NCBI RefSeq assembly: GCF_003201955.1
Contig: NZ_QJJM01000001.1
Location: 458,672 to 522,671, forward strand
DNA: 64,000 nt
From: Blastomonas natatoria
GTDB lineage: Bacteria; Pseudomonadota; Alphaproteobacteria; Sphingomonadales; Sphingomonadaceae
Direction: 5' to 3'
Of the stretch, positions 13,808-22,249 are shown one piece after another; the first letter of the stretch is position 1, and the number at the start of each line of letters is the position of its first letter. A program made the translations under genes and the position numbers. The notes beneath the pieces were generated by a model. The model did not search any database and was not told the origin of the DNA. It was given only the letters and a program-made list of their open reading frames with translations.

Positions 13808-15742
13808 ATGCTGTTCCGTTCGTCGCTGCTGGCTGTCGCCGCGCTGATCGCTGTTCCCGCTGCAGCTCAGCAGGCGCCAGTCGAAACCCGCCAGGTTGGA
13901 ACCGCGCGGCTGGAAAACGTGCCGGAGATTCCGCAGGACATCCGCGACGCCGTGCAGCGCTATCAGAATTATCGCGAGGCGCGCTTCCAGGACTGGCTGC
14001 CCGACGGATCGATGCTGATCACCACGCGCTTCGGTTCGACCTTGCAGGTGCACCATGTGCCCGCGCCCGGTGCGGCGCGGCGACAGCTGACCTATTATGG
14101 CGAGCCTGTAGGCGGCGCGAAGGTCGTTCCTGGCAAGAATCGGTTCGTGCTGACCCGCGATACCGGTGGCGACGAATGGTTCCAGCTGTTCGTCCGCGAT
14201 CTCGACGGCGTCGGCCAGCCGCTGACCGAGCCGGTGACGCGCAACCAGTCACCGGTCTTCGCCAAGGATGGCAGCCTGCTGGTCTGGTCGCGCGCCACCA
14301 AGGGCTCGCCCGATTACGCGATCATGGCCGCCGATCCCGCAGACCCCAAAAGCCGACGCATGGTCTGGCAGGGCACCGGCGCAGTCGGGCCGCAGGACAT
14401 CAGCGCCGACAAGGCGACGGTGCTGCTTGGCAAGGGCATTTCCAATCGCGAGAACCAGTTGATGCTGCTCGACATGGCCAGCGGCAAGGTCACCCCGCTC
14501 GACTGGTCGCTCAAGGCCAGGGCGCGGTTCGAGGATCCGCGCTTCATCGATGGCGGCAAGGCGATTGTCGCGATCACCAATGCGGGCAGCGATTTCCGGC
14601 GGCTGGTGCGGATCGACACTGCCACGGGCCAGATGACCCAGCTGTCCGACAGGGTAAACTGGGATGTCGAGTCCTATGACCTTTCGCCTGACGGCCGCAC
14701 GCTGACCTATACCATCAACGAGGATGGCTATTCGCGGGTTCTGCTCAGCTCGCTTACTACGCCGGGTGCCGTATCGTCGCCCGCACTGCCGCGCGGCGTC
14801 GTGACCGCGTTGGCCTTTTCGCCCGATGGCGGGAAGCTGGCGGTGGGCCTCACCAATGCAACGACGGCGGGAGATGTCTGGGATGTCGATCTCGGCAGCG
14901 GCAAGGTCACGCGCTGGACACAGTCCGAAGCCGGAGAGATTGATGCTGCCAGACTATCCGAACCGACCCTGATCCGCTTCAAGAGCTTTGACGGGCTTTC
15001 GGTCCCCGCCTTTGTCTATCGGCCAAAAAATGCTGCGCCTGACGCGAAGCTGCCGGTGATCATCGACATCCATGGCGGGCCCGAGGCACAGACCCGGCCG
15101 AGCTGGAACCCCGGCGCGCAATATTTTGCCGATATACTGGGCGCCGTGGTCATCCTGCCCAATGTGCGCGGGTCCGACGGATATGGCACCAAGTATCTCA
15201 ATCTCGACAACGGGCCGCTGCGTGAGGACAGCGTCAAGGACATTGGCGCGCTGATCGACTGGGCAGGCGCGCAGCCCGGCATGGATGCCAGGCGGATCGC
15301 GGTCTATGGCCAGTCCTATGGCGGTTACATGTCGCTCGCCAGCATGACCTTTTATTCGGACAAGCTGGTAGGCGGGGTCGAGCGCTATGGCATCAGCGAT
15401 TTCATCAGCTTCATGGCTAATACCGAAGCCTATCGCCGCGACAACCGCCGCGCCGAATACGGTGACGAGCGCGATCCCAAGATGCGCGCGGTGTTCGAAC
15501 GGATCGCGCCGCTCAAGAATGTGGGCAGGATCACCAAGCCGATGCTGGTGATGCAGGGCGCGAACGATCCGCGCGTGCCGCAGTCCGAATCCGACCAGGT
15601 GGTCGCCGCGCTCCGCTCGAACGGCGTCGAGACCTGGTACGTGCTCTACGCCGATGAGGGCCACGGTTTCCTCAAGAAGGCCAACAACGACCTGCGCCGC
15701 GAAGTCGAGACGGTCTTCCTCAAGAAGCTGTTCGCGCAATGA
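13808..15742 (+). CDS. secreted S9 family (prolyl oligopeptidase-type) peptidase
   Basis: The 644-residue protein begins with a signal peptide (MLFRSSLLAVAALIAVPAAAQQ), then a seven-bladed beta-propeller-like region (about 60-380) and a C-terminal alpha/beta-hydrolase domain. The triad is visible: Ser503 in GQSYGGYMS, Asp587 in GANDPRVP and His619 in DEGHGF. Such enzymes cleave short proline-containing peptides in the periplasm. The ATG at 13808 has AGGGGAG about 8 bases upstream, and starting here gives a clean signal peptide; an upstream start at 13760 does not. Its stop codon overlaps the start of the deacetylase gene by 4 bases (ATGA), suggesting coupled expression. Confidence 0.92.
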   Translation: MLFRSSLLAVAALIAVPAAAQQAPVETRQVGTARLENVPEIPQDIRDAVQRYQNYREARFQDWLPDGSMLITTRFGSTLQVHHVPAPGAARRQLTYYGEPVGGAKVVPGKNRFVLTRDTGGDEWFQLFVRDLDGVGQPLTEPVTRNQSPVFAKDGSLLVWSRATKGSPDYAIMAADPADPKSRRMVWQGTGAVGPQDISADKATVLLGKGISNRENQLMLLDMASGKVTPLDWSLKARARFEDPRFIDGGKAIVAITNAGSDFRRLVRIDTATGQMTQLSDRVNWDVESYDLSPDGRTLTYTINEDGYSRVLLSSLTTPGAVSSPALPRGVVTALAFSPDGGKLAVGLTNATTAGDVWDVDLGSGKVTRWTQSEAGEIDAARLSEPTLIRFKSFDGLSVPAFVYRPKNAAPDAKLPVIIDIHGGPEAQTRPSWNPGAQYFADILGAVVILPNVRGSDGYGTKYLNLDNGPLREDSVKDIGALIDWAGAQPGMDARRIAVYGQSYGGYMSLASMTFYSDKLVGGVERYGISDFISFMANTEAYRRDNRRAEYGDERDPKMRAVFERIAPLKNVGRITKPMLVMQGANDPRVPQSESDQVVAALRSNGVETWYVLYADEGHGFLKKANNDLRREVETVFLKKLFAQ

Positions 15743-16746
15743 GGACATTCTTCGACGCGCGCCAGCATGACCATGCGCCTGCGATGGAGCTGCATAACGG
15801 CGCCTATGTGCCCTATGCCGAACATCGCGGGCGAATGGAGAACGTGCTCGAGGCGCTGAGCTATGTCGAGGCTCCGCGCGATTACGGGATGGAACCGATC
15901 CGCCGGGTGCATCGCGACAATTATCTCGAGTTCCTGCAGAGCGCGCACCCGCGCTGGGTCGAAGCGGGGCGCAACGGCGATGCGCATGGCTATGCCTGGC
16001 CGGTTGTCGGGCGGCGTCCTTTGAAGTTGAACCGCATTGACGCCGATCTCGGCCAGTTCAGCTTCGATGCCTCCAGCCCGATCGCTGCGGGCACCTGGAC
16101 CAGCGCCTATTGGGCGGCGCAATCGGCGCTGGCCGCGACCGAGGCGGTTCTGGCGGGGGAGCGTGCGGCCTTCGCGCTGTGCCGTCCGCCGGGCCACCAT
16201 TGCGGCGCGGATTATCTCGGCGGCTATTGCTTCATCAACAATATCGCGGTGGCGGCTGAGGCGGCAATAGCGGCGGGGAAGAAGCGCGTCGCGATCCTCG
16301 ATATCGATTACCATCACGGTAACGGCACCCAGGACATATTCTACGATCGCGGCGACGTGCTGTTCGTCTCGGTTCATGCCGACCCCGCGACCGACTATCC
16401 GTTCTTCTGGGGCCATGCCGACGAACACGGCGAGGGGGAAGGCGAGGGCGCCACGCTCAACCTGCCGCTGCCGCGCGGCACGGACCTGGCCGCCTATACC
16501 GCTGCGCTGGATACAGGCCTCGCCGCGATCCGCGATTTCGGCGCGGACATGCTGTGCGTTTCGTTCGGTGCGGATACCTTTGCCGGCGACCCGATCTCGC
16601 AGTTCGCCCTGCAGACGGCGGATTACACGCCGATAGCGAGATCGATCGCAGCGCTCGATCTGCCGACCGTGATCGTCATGGAAGGCGGCTATGCGGTGGA
16701 CGCACTGGGCGCGAATGTCGCGGCGTTTCTGGCGGGGTTCGGGTAG
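15739..16746 (+). CDS. histone-deacetylase-family amidohydrolase, acetylpolyamine amidohydrolase-like
   Basis: The 335-residue protein has arginase/deacetylase-fold hallmarks: CRPPGHHCG with the charge-relay His153-His154, the zinc ligands Asp190 and His192 in DIDYHHGNGT, the third ligand Asp279 in SFGADTFAGDP, and the transition-state Tyr318 in EGGYAV. The long N-terminal loop and overall length resemble bacterial acetylpolyamine amidohydrolases more than acetoin-utilisation AcuC. Likely reaction: zinc-dependent removal of acetyl groups from acetylated polyamines or related amines in the cytoplasm. The start overlaps the S9 peptidase stop by 4 bases. No polyamine transporter or acetyltransferase is nearby, so the substrate remains an inference. 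Confidence 0.88.
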   Translation: MRTFFDARQHDHAPAMELHNGAYVPYAEHRGRMENVLEALSYVEAPRDYGMEPIRRVHRDNYLEFLQSAHPRWVEAGRNGDAHGYAWPVVGRRPLKLNRIDADLGQFSFDASSPIAAGTWTSAYWAAQSALAATEAVLAGERAAFALCRPPGHHCGADYLGGYCFINNIAVAAEAAIAAGKKRVAILDIDYHHGNGTQDIFYDRGDVLFVSVHADPATDYPFFWGHADEHGEGEGEGATLNLPLPRGTDLAAYTAALDTGLAAIRDFGADMLCVSFGADTFAGDPISQFALQTADYTPIARSIAALDLPTVIVMEGGYAVDALGANVAAFLAGFG

Positions 16747-16778
16747 ACAGACATGGGTGCCCCGCGAAGTTGGAACCG

Positions 16779-17228
16779 CTATTCCCCTGTCTTCACCTTG
16801 CGATAGGGAACAAACTGGCTGAGCGCGCAACTACCCAGTGGTACGCCAATGCGCATATCCTGCACCAGCACGATATCGCCCGCGCACAGGCGGCCGACCG
16901 GGGTCTGCGAGATCATCGTGTTGTCGCGGGCGCGGGGGCAGCCCAGATACGGCGTGTTGACGTACACTACCGAGCCATCGTCGTAGAGCAGCACATCATC
17001 GCTCGCCGCGGTGGAGCGGCGCAGGCGGATGTTTGGAATGCAGTCAACCGGATCGCCCGCCACCCGGTCTTTGAGATAGATTTTCGCGAGCTTCTGGCCG
17101 CGCTCATCGAGTTTGGCGATAGCATCGGTTGTCCGCGCGCGGATTTCTGTATCACGGCTGTCCGATGCGATCAGTGGGGTCGCGCAGGCGAGCGCGGCGA
17201 GGCTGAGCATGAGGGGCATGTTGCGCAT
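16779..17228 (-). CDS. hypothetical exported protein
   Basis: The 149-residue product has a signal peptide (MRNMPLMLSLAALACATPLIA) and a mature part with four cysteines (in VDCIPN, YLGCPR, GRLCAGD and GSCALSQ) that could form two disulphides in the periplasm. The start at 17228 is preferred over an ATG three codons earlier because AGGA lies 8 bases before it. I do not recognise a named family. The gene is convergent with the deacetylase. Confidence 0.65.
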   Translation of the reverse strand: MRNMPLMLSLAALACATPLIASDSRDTEIRARTTDAIAKLDERGQKLAKIYLKDRVAGDPVDCIPNIRLRRSTAASDDVLLYDDGSVVYVNTPYLGCPRARDNTMISQTPVGRLCAGDIVLVQDMRIGVPLGSCALSQFVPYRKVKTGE

Positions 17229-17298
17229 GGTCGTCATCCTATTGTTCGGCCCCCTGAGGCAGCCAGTATAACCCAGCCCTTCGCACCTCGCCAGCGGC

Positions 17299-17718
17299 TT
17301 ACCAGGTGCCGGTATTGGGCATCGACACCCAGGGTTCGGCGGGCTCCAGATGCCCTTCCTGCAACAGCTCGACCGAAATGCCGTCTGGGCTGCGGACGAA
17401 GGCCATATGGCCGTCGCGGGGCGGGCGGTTGATCGTCACGCCTGCGTCCATCAGCCGCTGGCAGGTTTCGTAGATATTCTCCACCCGATAGGCGAGATGC
17501 CCGAAATTGCGGCCGCCGCTGTATTCCTCCGGGTCCCAGTTGTGCGTGAGTTCGACCTCGGCAACGCCTTCCTGGCCGGGCGCTGCGAGAAAGATCAGCG
17601 TGAAGCGCCCCTGTTCGCTCGAGAAGCGGCGCGTTTCCTTGAGGCCGATCAGTTCGAAAAATTTGATCGTCGCATCGGGATCGGTGACGCGGATCATCGT
17701 GTGGAGATATTTGGTCAT
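17299..17718 (-). CDS. gloA: lactoylglutathione lyase (glyoxalase I)
   Basis: Glyoxalase I converts the hemithioacetal of methylglyoxal and glutathione to S-lactoylglutathione. The 139-residue VOC-fold protein aligns with GloA from end to end and keeps all four metal ligands: His6 (YLHTMIR), Glu56 (AEVELTHNW), His74 (FGHLAY) and Glu117 (ISVELLQ). Length suits the short, typically nickel-dependent bacterial type. It stands alone, facing the convergent exported-protein gene side, and divergent from the SIMPL protein. Confidence 0.93.
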   Translation of the reverse strand: MTKYLHTMIRVTDPDATIKFFELIGLKETRRFSSEQGRFTLIFLAAPGQEGVAEVELTHNWDPEEYSGGRNFGHLAYRVENIYETCQRLMDAGVTINRPPRDGHMAFVRSPDGISVELLQEGHLEPAEPWVSMPNTGTW

Positions 17719-17850
17719 TATACTGGCCTCAATTCATCGCAGTTAAGACACGGTTCATCGCAGCTCGGTTAGTCGATCAGGCGTGTCGTCGGGGGTGTAT
17801 GTTCCCCGCAGATATAGGCGGCGCGCAAGGCATTGGAAGGACTTTCGGAC

Positions 17851-18600
17851 ATGGTTGATGGTGGGGGATCGGACGGATCGGGCAGGCGCGGCTGGGTGCG
17901 CGACAATGTGTTTCTCGCCAGTGCCGCGATATTGGCGATCGGCATGGTGGCGGGCGGCTATCTGCTTGGCGACGGTCTGCTGCGCGCCAAGCAGGCTGAC
18001 CGATCGGTGACGGTGCGCGGTCTGGCGGAAAAGGACGTGACGGCGGATCTTGCCACCTGGACGATAGCCTATTCGGCCCAGGCCGACGACCTTGCGACCG
18101 CTCAGGCCGATATCGATGCCGATACAAAGGCGCTGCGTGGCTTCTTCACCGAACTGGGCTTTGATGGCGATGCGCTGCAGCCGACGGGCGCGAACGTGTC
18201 ACAGTTCAACAACAATTACGGATCGACCACGTACACCATCCGCCAGCGCATGTCGCTGCGGACCAACGACATCAGGAAGGCGCAGGCGGCAGTGAAACGC
18301 CAGTTCGATCTGATCCGGCGCGGTGTCGTGCTCGAAGAAGGATCGGGCATGGCTTACAGCTTTACCAAGCTCAACGACATCAAGCCCAGGATGGTGGCCG
18401 AGGCGACCAAGGACGCGCGCGCATCCGCCGAACAGTTCGCCAAGGACAGTGGCACCGATGTCGGCGGCATCAAGAGCGCGACCCAGGGCTATTTCTCGGT
18501 GGAATCGCGCGATGGCGACAGCGGCGGCAGCTGGGGCGTCAGTGACACGCCGTACAAGAAGGTCCGCGTGGTGACGACCGTGGACTTCTACCTGGATTGA
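17851..18600 (+). CDS. SIMPL domain-containing (DUF541) membrane-anchored protein
   Basis: The 249-residue protein has one N-terminal transmembrane helix (VFLASAAILAIGMVAGGYLLG) and then a SIMPL/DUF541 domain: SVTVRGLAEKDVTADLATWTIAY, a central LQPTGANVSQFNNNYG segment, and KKVRVVTTVDFYLD at the end. SIMPL proteins are periplasmic and oligomeric; their function is poorly known. The ATG at 17851 has GGAAGG about 10 bases upstream; a TTG six codons earlier overlaps that site and is rejected. Confidence 0.88.
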   Translation: MVDGGGSDGSGRRGWVRDNVFLASAAILAIGMVAGGYLLGDGLLRAKQADRSVTVRGLAEKDVTADLATWTIAYSAQADDLATAQADIDADTKALRGFFTELGFDGDALQPTGANVSQFNNNYGSTTYTIRQRMSLRTNDIRKAQAAVKRQFDLIRRGVVLEEGSGMAYSFTKLNDIKPRMVAEATKDARASAEQFAKDSGTDVGGIKSATQGYFSVESRDGDSGGSWGVSDTPYKKVRVVTTVDFYLD

Positions 18601-18611
18601 TGGGGCATACA

Positions 18612-18770
18612 AAATCCTCCCCGGAACGGGGAGGGGGACCGTGAGCGAAGCGAATGGTGGAGGGGGAGCGGGATAGCGCCCTGCTTGAACCACAATGCCT
18701 AATCGCTTCCCCTCCACCACGATGCTGCGCATCGCGGTCCCCCTCCCCCCTCTGGGGGAGGATTTTTTTT
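18612..18770. repeat. long palindromic intergenic repeat (CTCCCC-rich arms)
   Basis: The outer arms AATCCTCCCC near 18612 and GGGGGAGGATT near 18758-18768 pair, as do inner arms GACCGTGAGCGAAGCGAATGG-type and CCACGATGCTGCGCATCGCGGTC. It sits between the convergent SIMPL and TPR genes, ends in a T-run and could also act as a terminator. It belongs with the CTCCCC-rich repeats at 38081, 38993 and 42104. Confidence 0.75.
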
Positions 18771-18777
18771 TCACGGA

Positions 18778-19647
18778 TTACGGCTTTGCTGGGGGCACGG
18801 CGCTCTCCGCCTCTGCCTTGTCCAGCTCGCTCAGATGGGCACGCGCCGTTTTTGCGATCGGTCCTTCCGGGCGGATTTCGACAGCCTGTGTCCAGTTGCG
18901 CCGGGCAACATCATGTTTCCCGGCGCTGGCGGCAATGTTGCCCGCCTCCAGCGCCACTTCGGGATCACGCGGGGCCAGCCGGGCGGCGATGTCGATATCC
19001 GCCTGCGCGCGATCGAGCTTGCCCAGGCGCCGCGCGAGCGTGGCCGACAGCAACCAGGCCAGCGGATCTTCCGGCGCCAGCTTGTGCGCCTCGGCCAGCG
19101 CGATTTCCGCCGCATCGGTCTTGCCTGCAACTACGAGCGCGCGGGCCCGGTCGAGATGCAGCTCTCCCAGCAAAAGACCTTGTGCCACTCCCTGGGCCAT
19201 TGCGGCATCGAAATAGGTCAGTGCCTTGTCCGCATCGCCAGTGGCGAGCACTGCATTTCCGGCCTGGGTCCACAGATTCGTGGCGCGCTTGTCTCTCGCT
19301 AGCTCGGCATCGCGCGCTGCATCGACAAAGGCATCGGCTGCGGCGGCCCAGCGGCCTTCCTTGGCATAGGCAAAGCCCAGGCAATGGCGCGCGAAATAGC
19401 CGCCGCCGGCGATCAGCCACTCATTGGCTGCAACGATGCCGCTTGCAGGATCGTCGGTTGCCATATCCATGCAGGCATCGAACCTCGCTTCGTCGGCCAC
19501 CGGCGACGTGAAGCCGCGCAGGGAAGGGCTGGGGCGTGGGTCCTCGGCGGGTTGTGAGGCTGGCTGTGATGGCACAACCGGGGCGTTGGCATCGGCGGGG
19601 CCGATCTGGCTGAGTGCAAGCAGCAGCGTGGCGGTGAACAGGGTCAT
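18778..19647 (-). CDS. exported tetratricopeptide-repeat protein
   Basis: The 289-residue product has an N-terminal signal-like helix (MTLFTATLLLALSQIGPADA) and a Pro-rich spacer, then about five TPR-like helical pairs from residue 75 to 265, for example YAKEGRWAAAADAFVDAA, GNAVLATGDADKALTYFDAA and LGKLDRAQADIDIAARLAP. TPR arrays mediate protein-protein contacts; the partner is unknown. AGGAGC precedes the ATG. The next gene upstream, an ATP-grasp protein, ends 25 bases away on the same strand, so the two may be co-transcribed. Confidence 0.85.
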   Translation of the reverse strand: MTLFTATLLLALSQIGPADANAPVVPSQPASQPAEDPRPSPSLRGFTSPVADEARFDACMDMATDDPASGIVAANEWLIAGGGYFARHCLGFAYAKEGRWAAAADAFVDAARDAELARDKRATNLWTQAGNAVLATGDADKALTYFDAAMAQGVAQGLLLGELHLDRARALVVAGKTDAAEIALAEAHKLAPEDPLAWLLSATLARRLGKLDRAQADIDIAARLAPRDPEVALEAGNIAASAGKHDVARRNWTQAVEIRPEGPIAKTARAHLSELDKAEAESAVPPAKP

Positions 19648-19671
19648 GGCGGCTCCTTGACCTGCGCGACC

Positions 19672-20538
19672 TTAACCGGCGCTGGCTGGCTGGCGCGCCG
19701 CAGCGGCTATGGCAGCAGCAAAGGCCCTGCCTCCATCGGCCGTGCGATCCAATGATAGCCACGGCTCGATCAGCTCTATCTCCATCAGCGCATAGCCGCC
19801 CCGGCCATCGCCGACCATGTCTATGCGGGCGTAGAGCAGTTCCGCGTCGATCGCCTGCAAGGTCGCCAGCGCCAGAGCGCGCGCTGCCGCTGGAGGATCG
19901 ACCGCCTGCGACTGCCCGCCAAACTGGCCCTGCACCCGGAAATCGCCGCTGGCGGGACGCTTGAGAATGGCGTGGGCAAACTCTCCGGCCAGCCAGAACA
20001 GCGAATATTCGCCCTCGCTGGCAATGGCAGGCATCATCGGCTGCACCAGCATGGTTTTGCCGAGAGCCGCAATGGGGCAGGTGACGCCATCTCGCAGCAG
20101 CCAGGTGTGATCCGACGCTGCTGAAACCGGCGGTTTGATGACCAGATCCCGAGCAGCGAAGGCGGAACGCGCTTCAGCCAGTGCCGCCTCGTCCAGCGCA
20201 TCGCTCAGGATCGTCGGAACGATCGCTACGCCCTTGTCCTGCAGCGCAAGCAGATAGCGCTTGTCGGTATTCCAGCGCAGCACCGGCAGTGGGTTGAGAA
20301 AGCGCGTTCCGTCCCAGCGATCAAGCTGATCGTACCAGCGCTGCAGGTCGCGGTGGTAGCCCCATGCCATCAGCGGCAGTGCCAGATCGGCCGATATCGG
20401 CGCGACGTCCGTCCAGGCGCGCCATTCTGCCGACAGGTCATGCGCGGCAAGCAGAGGCTCGATCAGGACCGCCTGGTCCTGCCAATCATCATAGCGCTTG
20501 AGATCGGCCTTGTCGGGAATAAGGATGCAGATGCGCAT
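19672..20538 (-). CDS. ATP-grasp fold ligase-like protein
   Basis: The 288-residue protein reads as a stand-alone ATP-grasp enzyme of the RimK/DcsG-like type: an N-terminal nucleotide-fold region (MRICILIPDKADLKRYDDW), a WNTDKRYLLAL linker, VIKPPVSA with the ATP-binding Lys, LVQPMMPAI, GEYSLFWLAG, KRPASGDFRVQGQFGG and the metal-binding end YARIDMV...LMEIELIEP. ATP-grasp enzymes join a carboxylate to an amine or thiol. The substrate cannot be assigned; no peptide precursor or amino-acid gene is next to it, only a TPR protein downstream and a divergent DUF350 gene. Confidence 0.8.
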   Translation of the reverse strand: MRICILIPDKADLKRYDDWQDQAVLIEPLLAAHDLSAEWRAWTDVAPISADLALPLMAWGYHRDLQRWYDQLDRWDGTRFLNPLPVLRWNTDKRYLLALQDKGVAIVPTILSDALDEAALAEARSAFAARDLVIKPPVSAASDHTWLLRDGVTCPIAALGKTMLVQPMMPAIASEGEYSLFWLAGEFAHAILKRPASGDFRVQGQFGGQSQAVDPPAAARALALATLQAIDAELLYARIDMVGDGRGGYALMEIELIEPWLSLDRTADGGRAFAAAIAAAARQPASAG

Positions 20539-20612
20539 GGAACAGGTCCGGCTTTGAGAAGGGGAGCGGTTCGGGCTTGATCGCTCTGCCCTTTGCGGTC
20601 AACAGTCCGGCC

Positions 20613-21035
20613 ATGACCGATCCTGCGCCCGTAATCCAGAGCCTGTTTGCCGGGCTGCCCGTCTTCATGCTGCATCTCGGCACCGCGACTGTCGCCTGGG
20701 CGCTCGCGCTGGCCCTGTACATGTGGATCACGCCGCACAAGGAATTCGCGTTGATCCGCAATGGCAACGTCTCGGCGGCAGTGTCGCTGGGTGGAGCAGG
20801 CCTTGGACTGGCTGTCCCGCTTGCCTTCTGCCTCGCTGCCTCGGTCAATGTATGGGATGTCCTCATCTGGGGGAGCGTGACCCTGATCCTGCAGCTGATC
20901 GCCTTTCGCGCGGTCGATCTGGCAATCGGCAACCTGTCGAAGCGGATCGAGGAAGATCAGCTCGCAGCAGCAATCTTTCTGGCGATGACCAAGGTTGCGC
21001 TCGCCGCCCTCAACGCGGCCGCGGTTGCCGGATAA
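20613..21035 (+). CDS. DUF350 domain inner-membrane protein
   Basis: The 140-residue product has four hydrophobic helices and the DUF350 pattern: an N-terminal helix, NGNVSAAVSLGGAGLGLAVPLA, and WGSVTLILQLIAFRAVDLAI. DUF350 proteins are small membrane proteins of unknown function, sometimes linked to phospholipid or potassium transport contexts. The ATG at 20613 was chosen because it starts just before the first helix; an earlier TTG gives a non-conserved extension. No strong ribosome binding site is visible. Confidence 0.85.
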   Translation: MTDPAPVIQSLFAGLPVFMLHLGTATVAWALALALYMWITPHKEFALIRNGNVSAAVSLGGAGLGLAVPLAFCLAASVNVWDVLIWGSVTLILQLIAFRAVDLAIGNLSKRIEEDQLAAAIFLAMTKVALAALNAAAVAG

Positions 21036-21039
21036 GCGA

Positions 21040-21069
21040 ATGGCGGAACCGCTTGCGCGGCCCCGCCAT
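21040..21069. terminator. hairpin between convergent genes
   Basis: ATGGCGG at 21040-21046 pairs with CCGCCAT at 21063-21069, with an inner CGC/GCG pairing. It lies just after the DUF350 stop and before the stop of the outer-membrane gene, so it could terminate both. There is no clear T-run. Confidence 0.45.
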
Positions 21070-21089
21070 CGGCTTTCGAGATCGGTCGA

Positions 21090-21935
21090 TCAGAAGCGGA
21101 ACGCAGTGGTCACGCGGATCGAATGGAACTCGAAATTCGGATCGCTGCGACGCATATCGGTCTCGCCGGCGCGCAGCAGGAACGGATTGGTCGCAGGCGC
21201 GGTGCCCGGACCCACGTTCACGACATAATCGTCATTGGTATAGGTGTTGTAGAGATATTCGAGGCCGATCGTCATGTTGTTGGCGATCTTGGCTTCGACG
21301 CCGCCACCGGCCTGCCAACCCCACGACCAGTCCTTGCCGTTGCGCGGCGTGAAGGCATTGGCGCCATTGGTGGTGCGGAAGCTGTTGTCGATGCGGCCAT
21401 AGCTAGCGCCGCCGGTGCCGTAGAACAGGATGCCGCCGCCCGGGGTATAGCCTGCGCGGGCGCGCGCCGAGATGGCATAATCCAGTTCGCGGGTGAACAC
21501 GTAGTTGGCGGGGGTCGAGCTGAATGCGGTCACCGAATCCTTGGCTTCCGACCGGCTGCCTTCGACGAGCGCACCGATCACGAAATTGCCGTAGCGCTTG
21601 TCGGCGCCGATACGGATGCCGTATTCGATGTCATTCTGGTCCTGACGGCAGCCATCGCCGGCAATAGCGGTGCGTGCCGAACCGCGGCAGAAGCCGGGGT
21701 TGAAGGCATTGGCGCCAGAGGTCGTGAACACGCCATCGCTATAATCGCCGTCGCCGTTTGTGTCGAAATTGACGCCTTCATCGCGCGGGCTGGACTGGGC
21801 GGAATAGCCGAAATGGCCACCGACATAGACGCCGTCGAAATCGGTATCTTCCTTGGCCGTCTGGGCAAAGGCCGGGGTCGCCAGCATTGCAACCGCGATG
21901 GCCGACAGTGCGGAGAATTTGATGGGGGTTTTCAT
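21090..21935 (-). CDS. outer-membrane beta-barrel protein
   Basis: The 281-residue protein has a clear signal peptide ending in ATPAFA-QT and a porin-like mature part with alternating hydrophobic strands (GVYVGGHFGYSAQ, NFVIGALVEGSRSE, GGGILFYGTGGASYGRI, MTIGLEYLYNTY). It ends in IRVTTAFRF, with the C-terminal Phe needed for BAM-dependent insertion. It resembles the small outer-membrane proteins of the OmpA-like/Opacity type. An acidic Gly-Asp-rich loop near residues 55-75 could bind calcium (inference). Cargo or role is unknown. Confidence 0.85.
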   Translation of the reverse strand: MKTPIKFSALSAIAVAMLATPAFAQTAKEDTDFDGVYVGGHFGYSAQSSPRDEGVNFDTNGDGDYSDGVFTTSGANAFNPGFCRGSARTAIAGDGCRQDQNDIEYGIRIGADKRYGNFVIGALVEGSRSEAKDSVTAFSSTPANYVFTRELDYAISARARAGYTPGGGILFYGTGGASYGRIDNSFRTTNGANAFTPRNGKDWSWGWQAGGGVEAKIANNMTIGLEYLYNTYTNDDYVVNVGPGTAPATNPFLLRAGETDMRRSDPNFEFHSIRVTTAFRF

Positions 21936-22249
21936 ATTTTCGCGTCCTTGCGTTTTTGTATTCAGACGGATGCCAAACCTACAGATGGCGATCGAGTTCC
22001 ACAGTCTACCGCTTTGCAGCTTGTATGTTGTGTTTTTGTCACATGATTACCGCCAGCTATGCTTAACATGAACCAGGAATTAATGAGAAATTCGTCGAGT
22101 GTTCATCAACATGGTGGAGTTGGACTGTGCAGCTCGATCTTTTCTCATATTGCCGAAATGGGTCCGGCACCGCTTGATTCTGCTGGCAGCGGGGCTAGCG
22201 TCGCAATTATGCACAAGTCCGATCTGGGTTCCCTTGTTCCGGTAGAGCG
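21936..22249. other. divergent promoter region, no supported gene
   Basis: This AT-richer stretch separates the outer-membrane gene from the trypsin-like protease and must hold both promoters. A plus-strand frame from 22059 (64 codons) ends in an ATGA overlap with the protease start, but its codon use is poor and no ribosome binding site is seen, so I do not call it. Confidence 0.4.
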
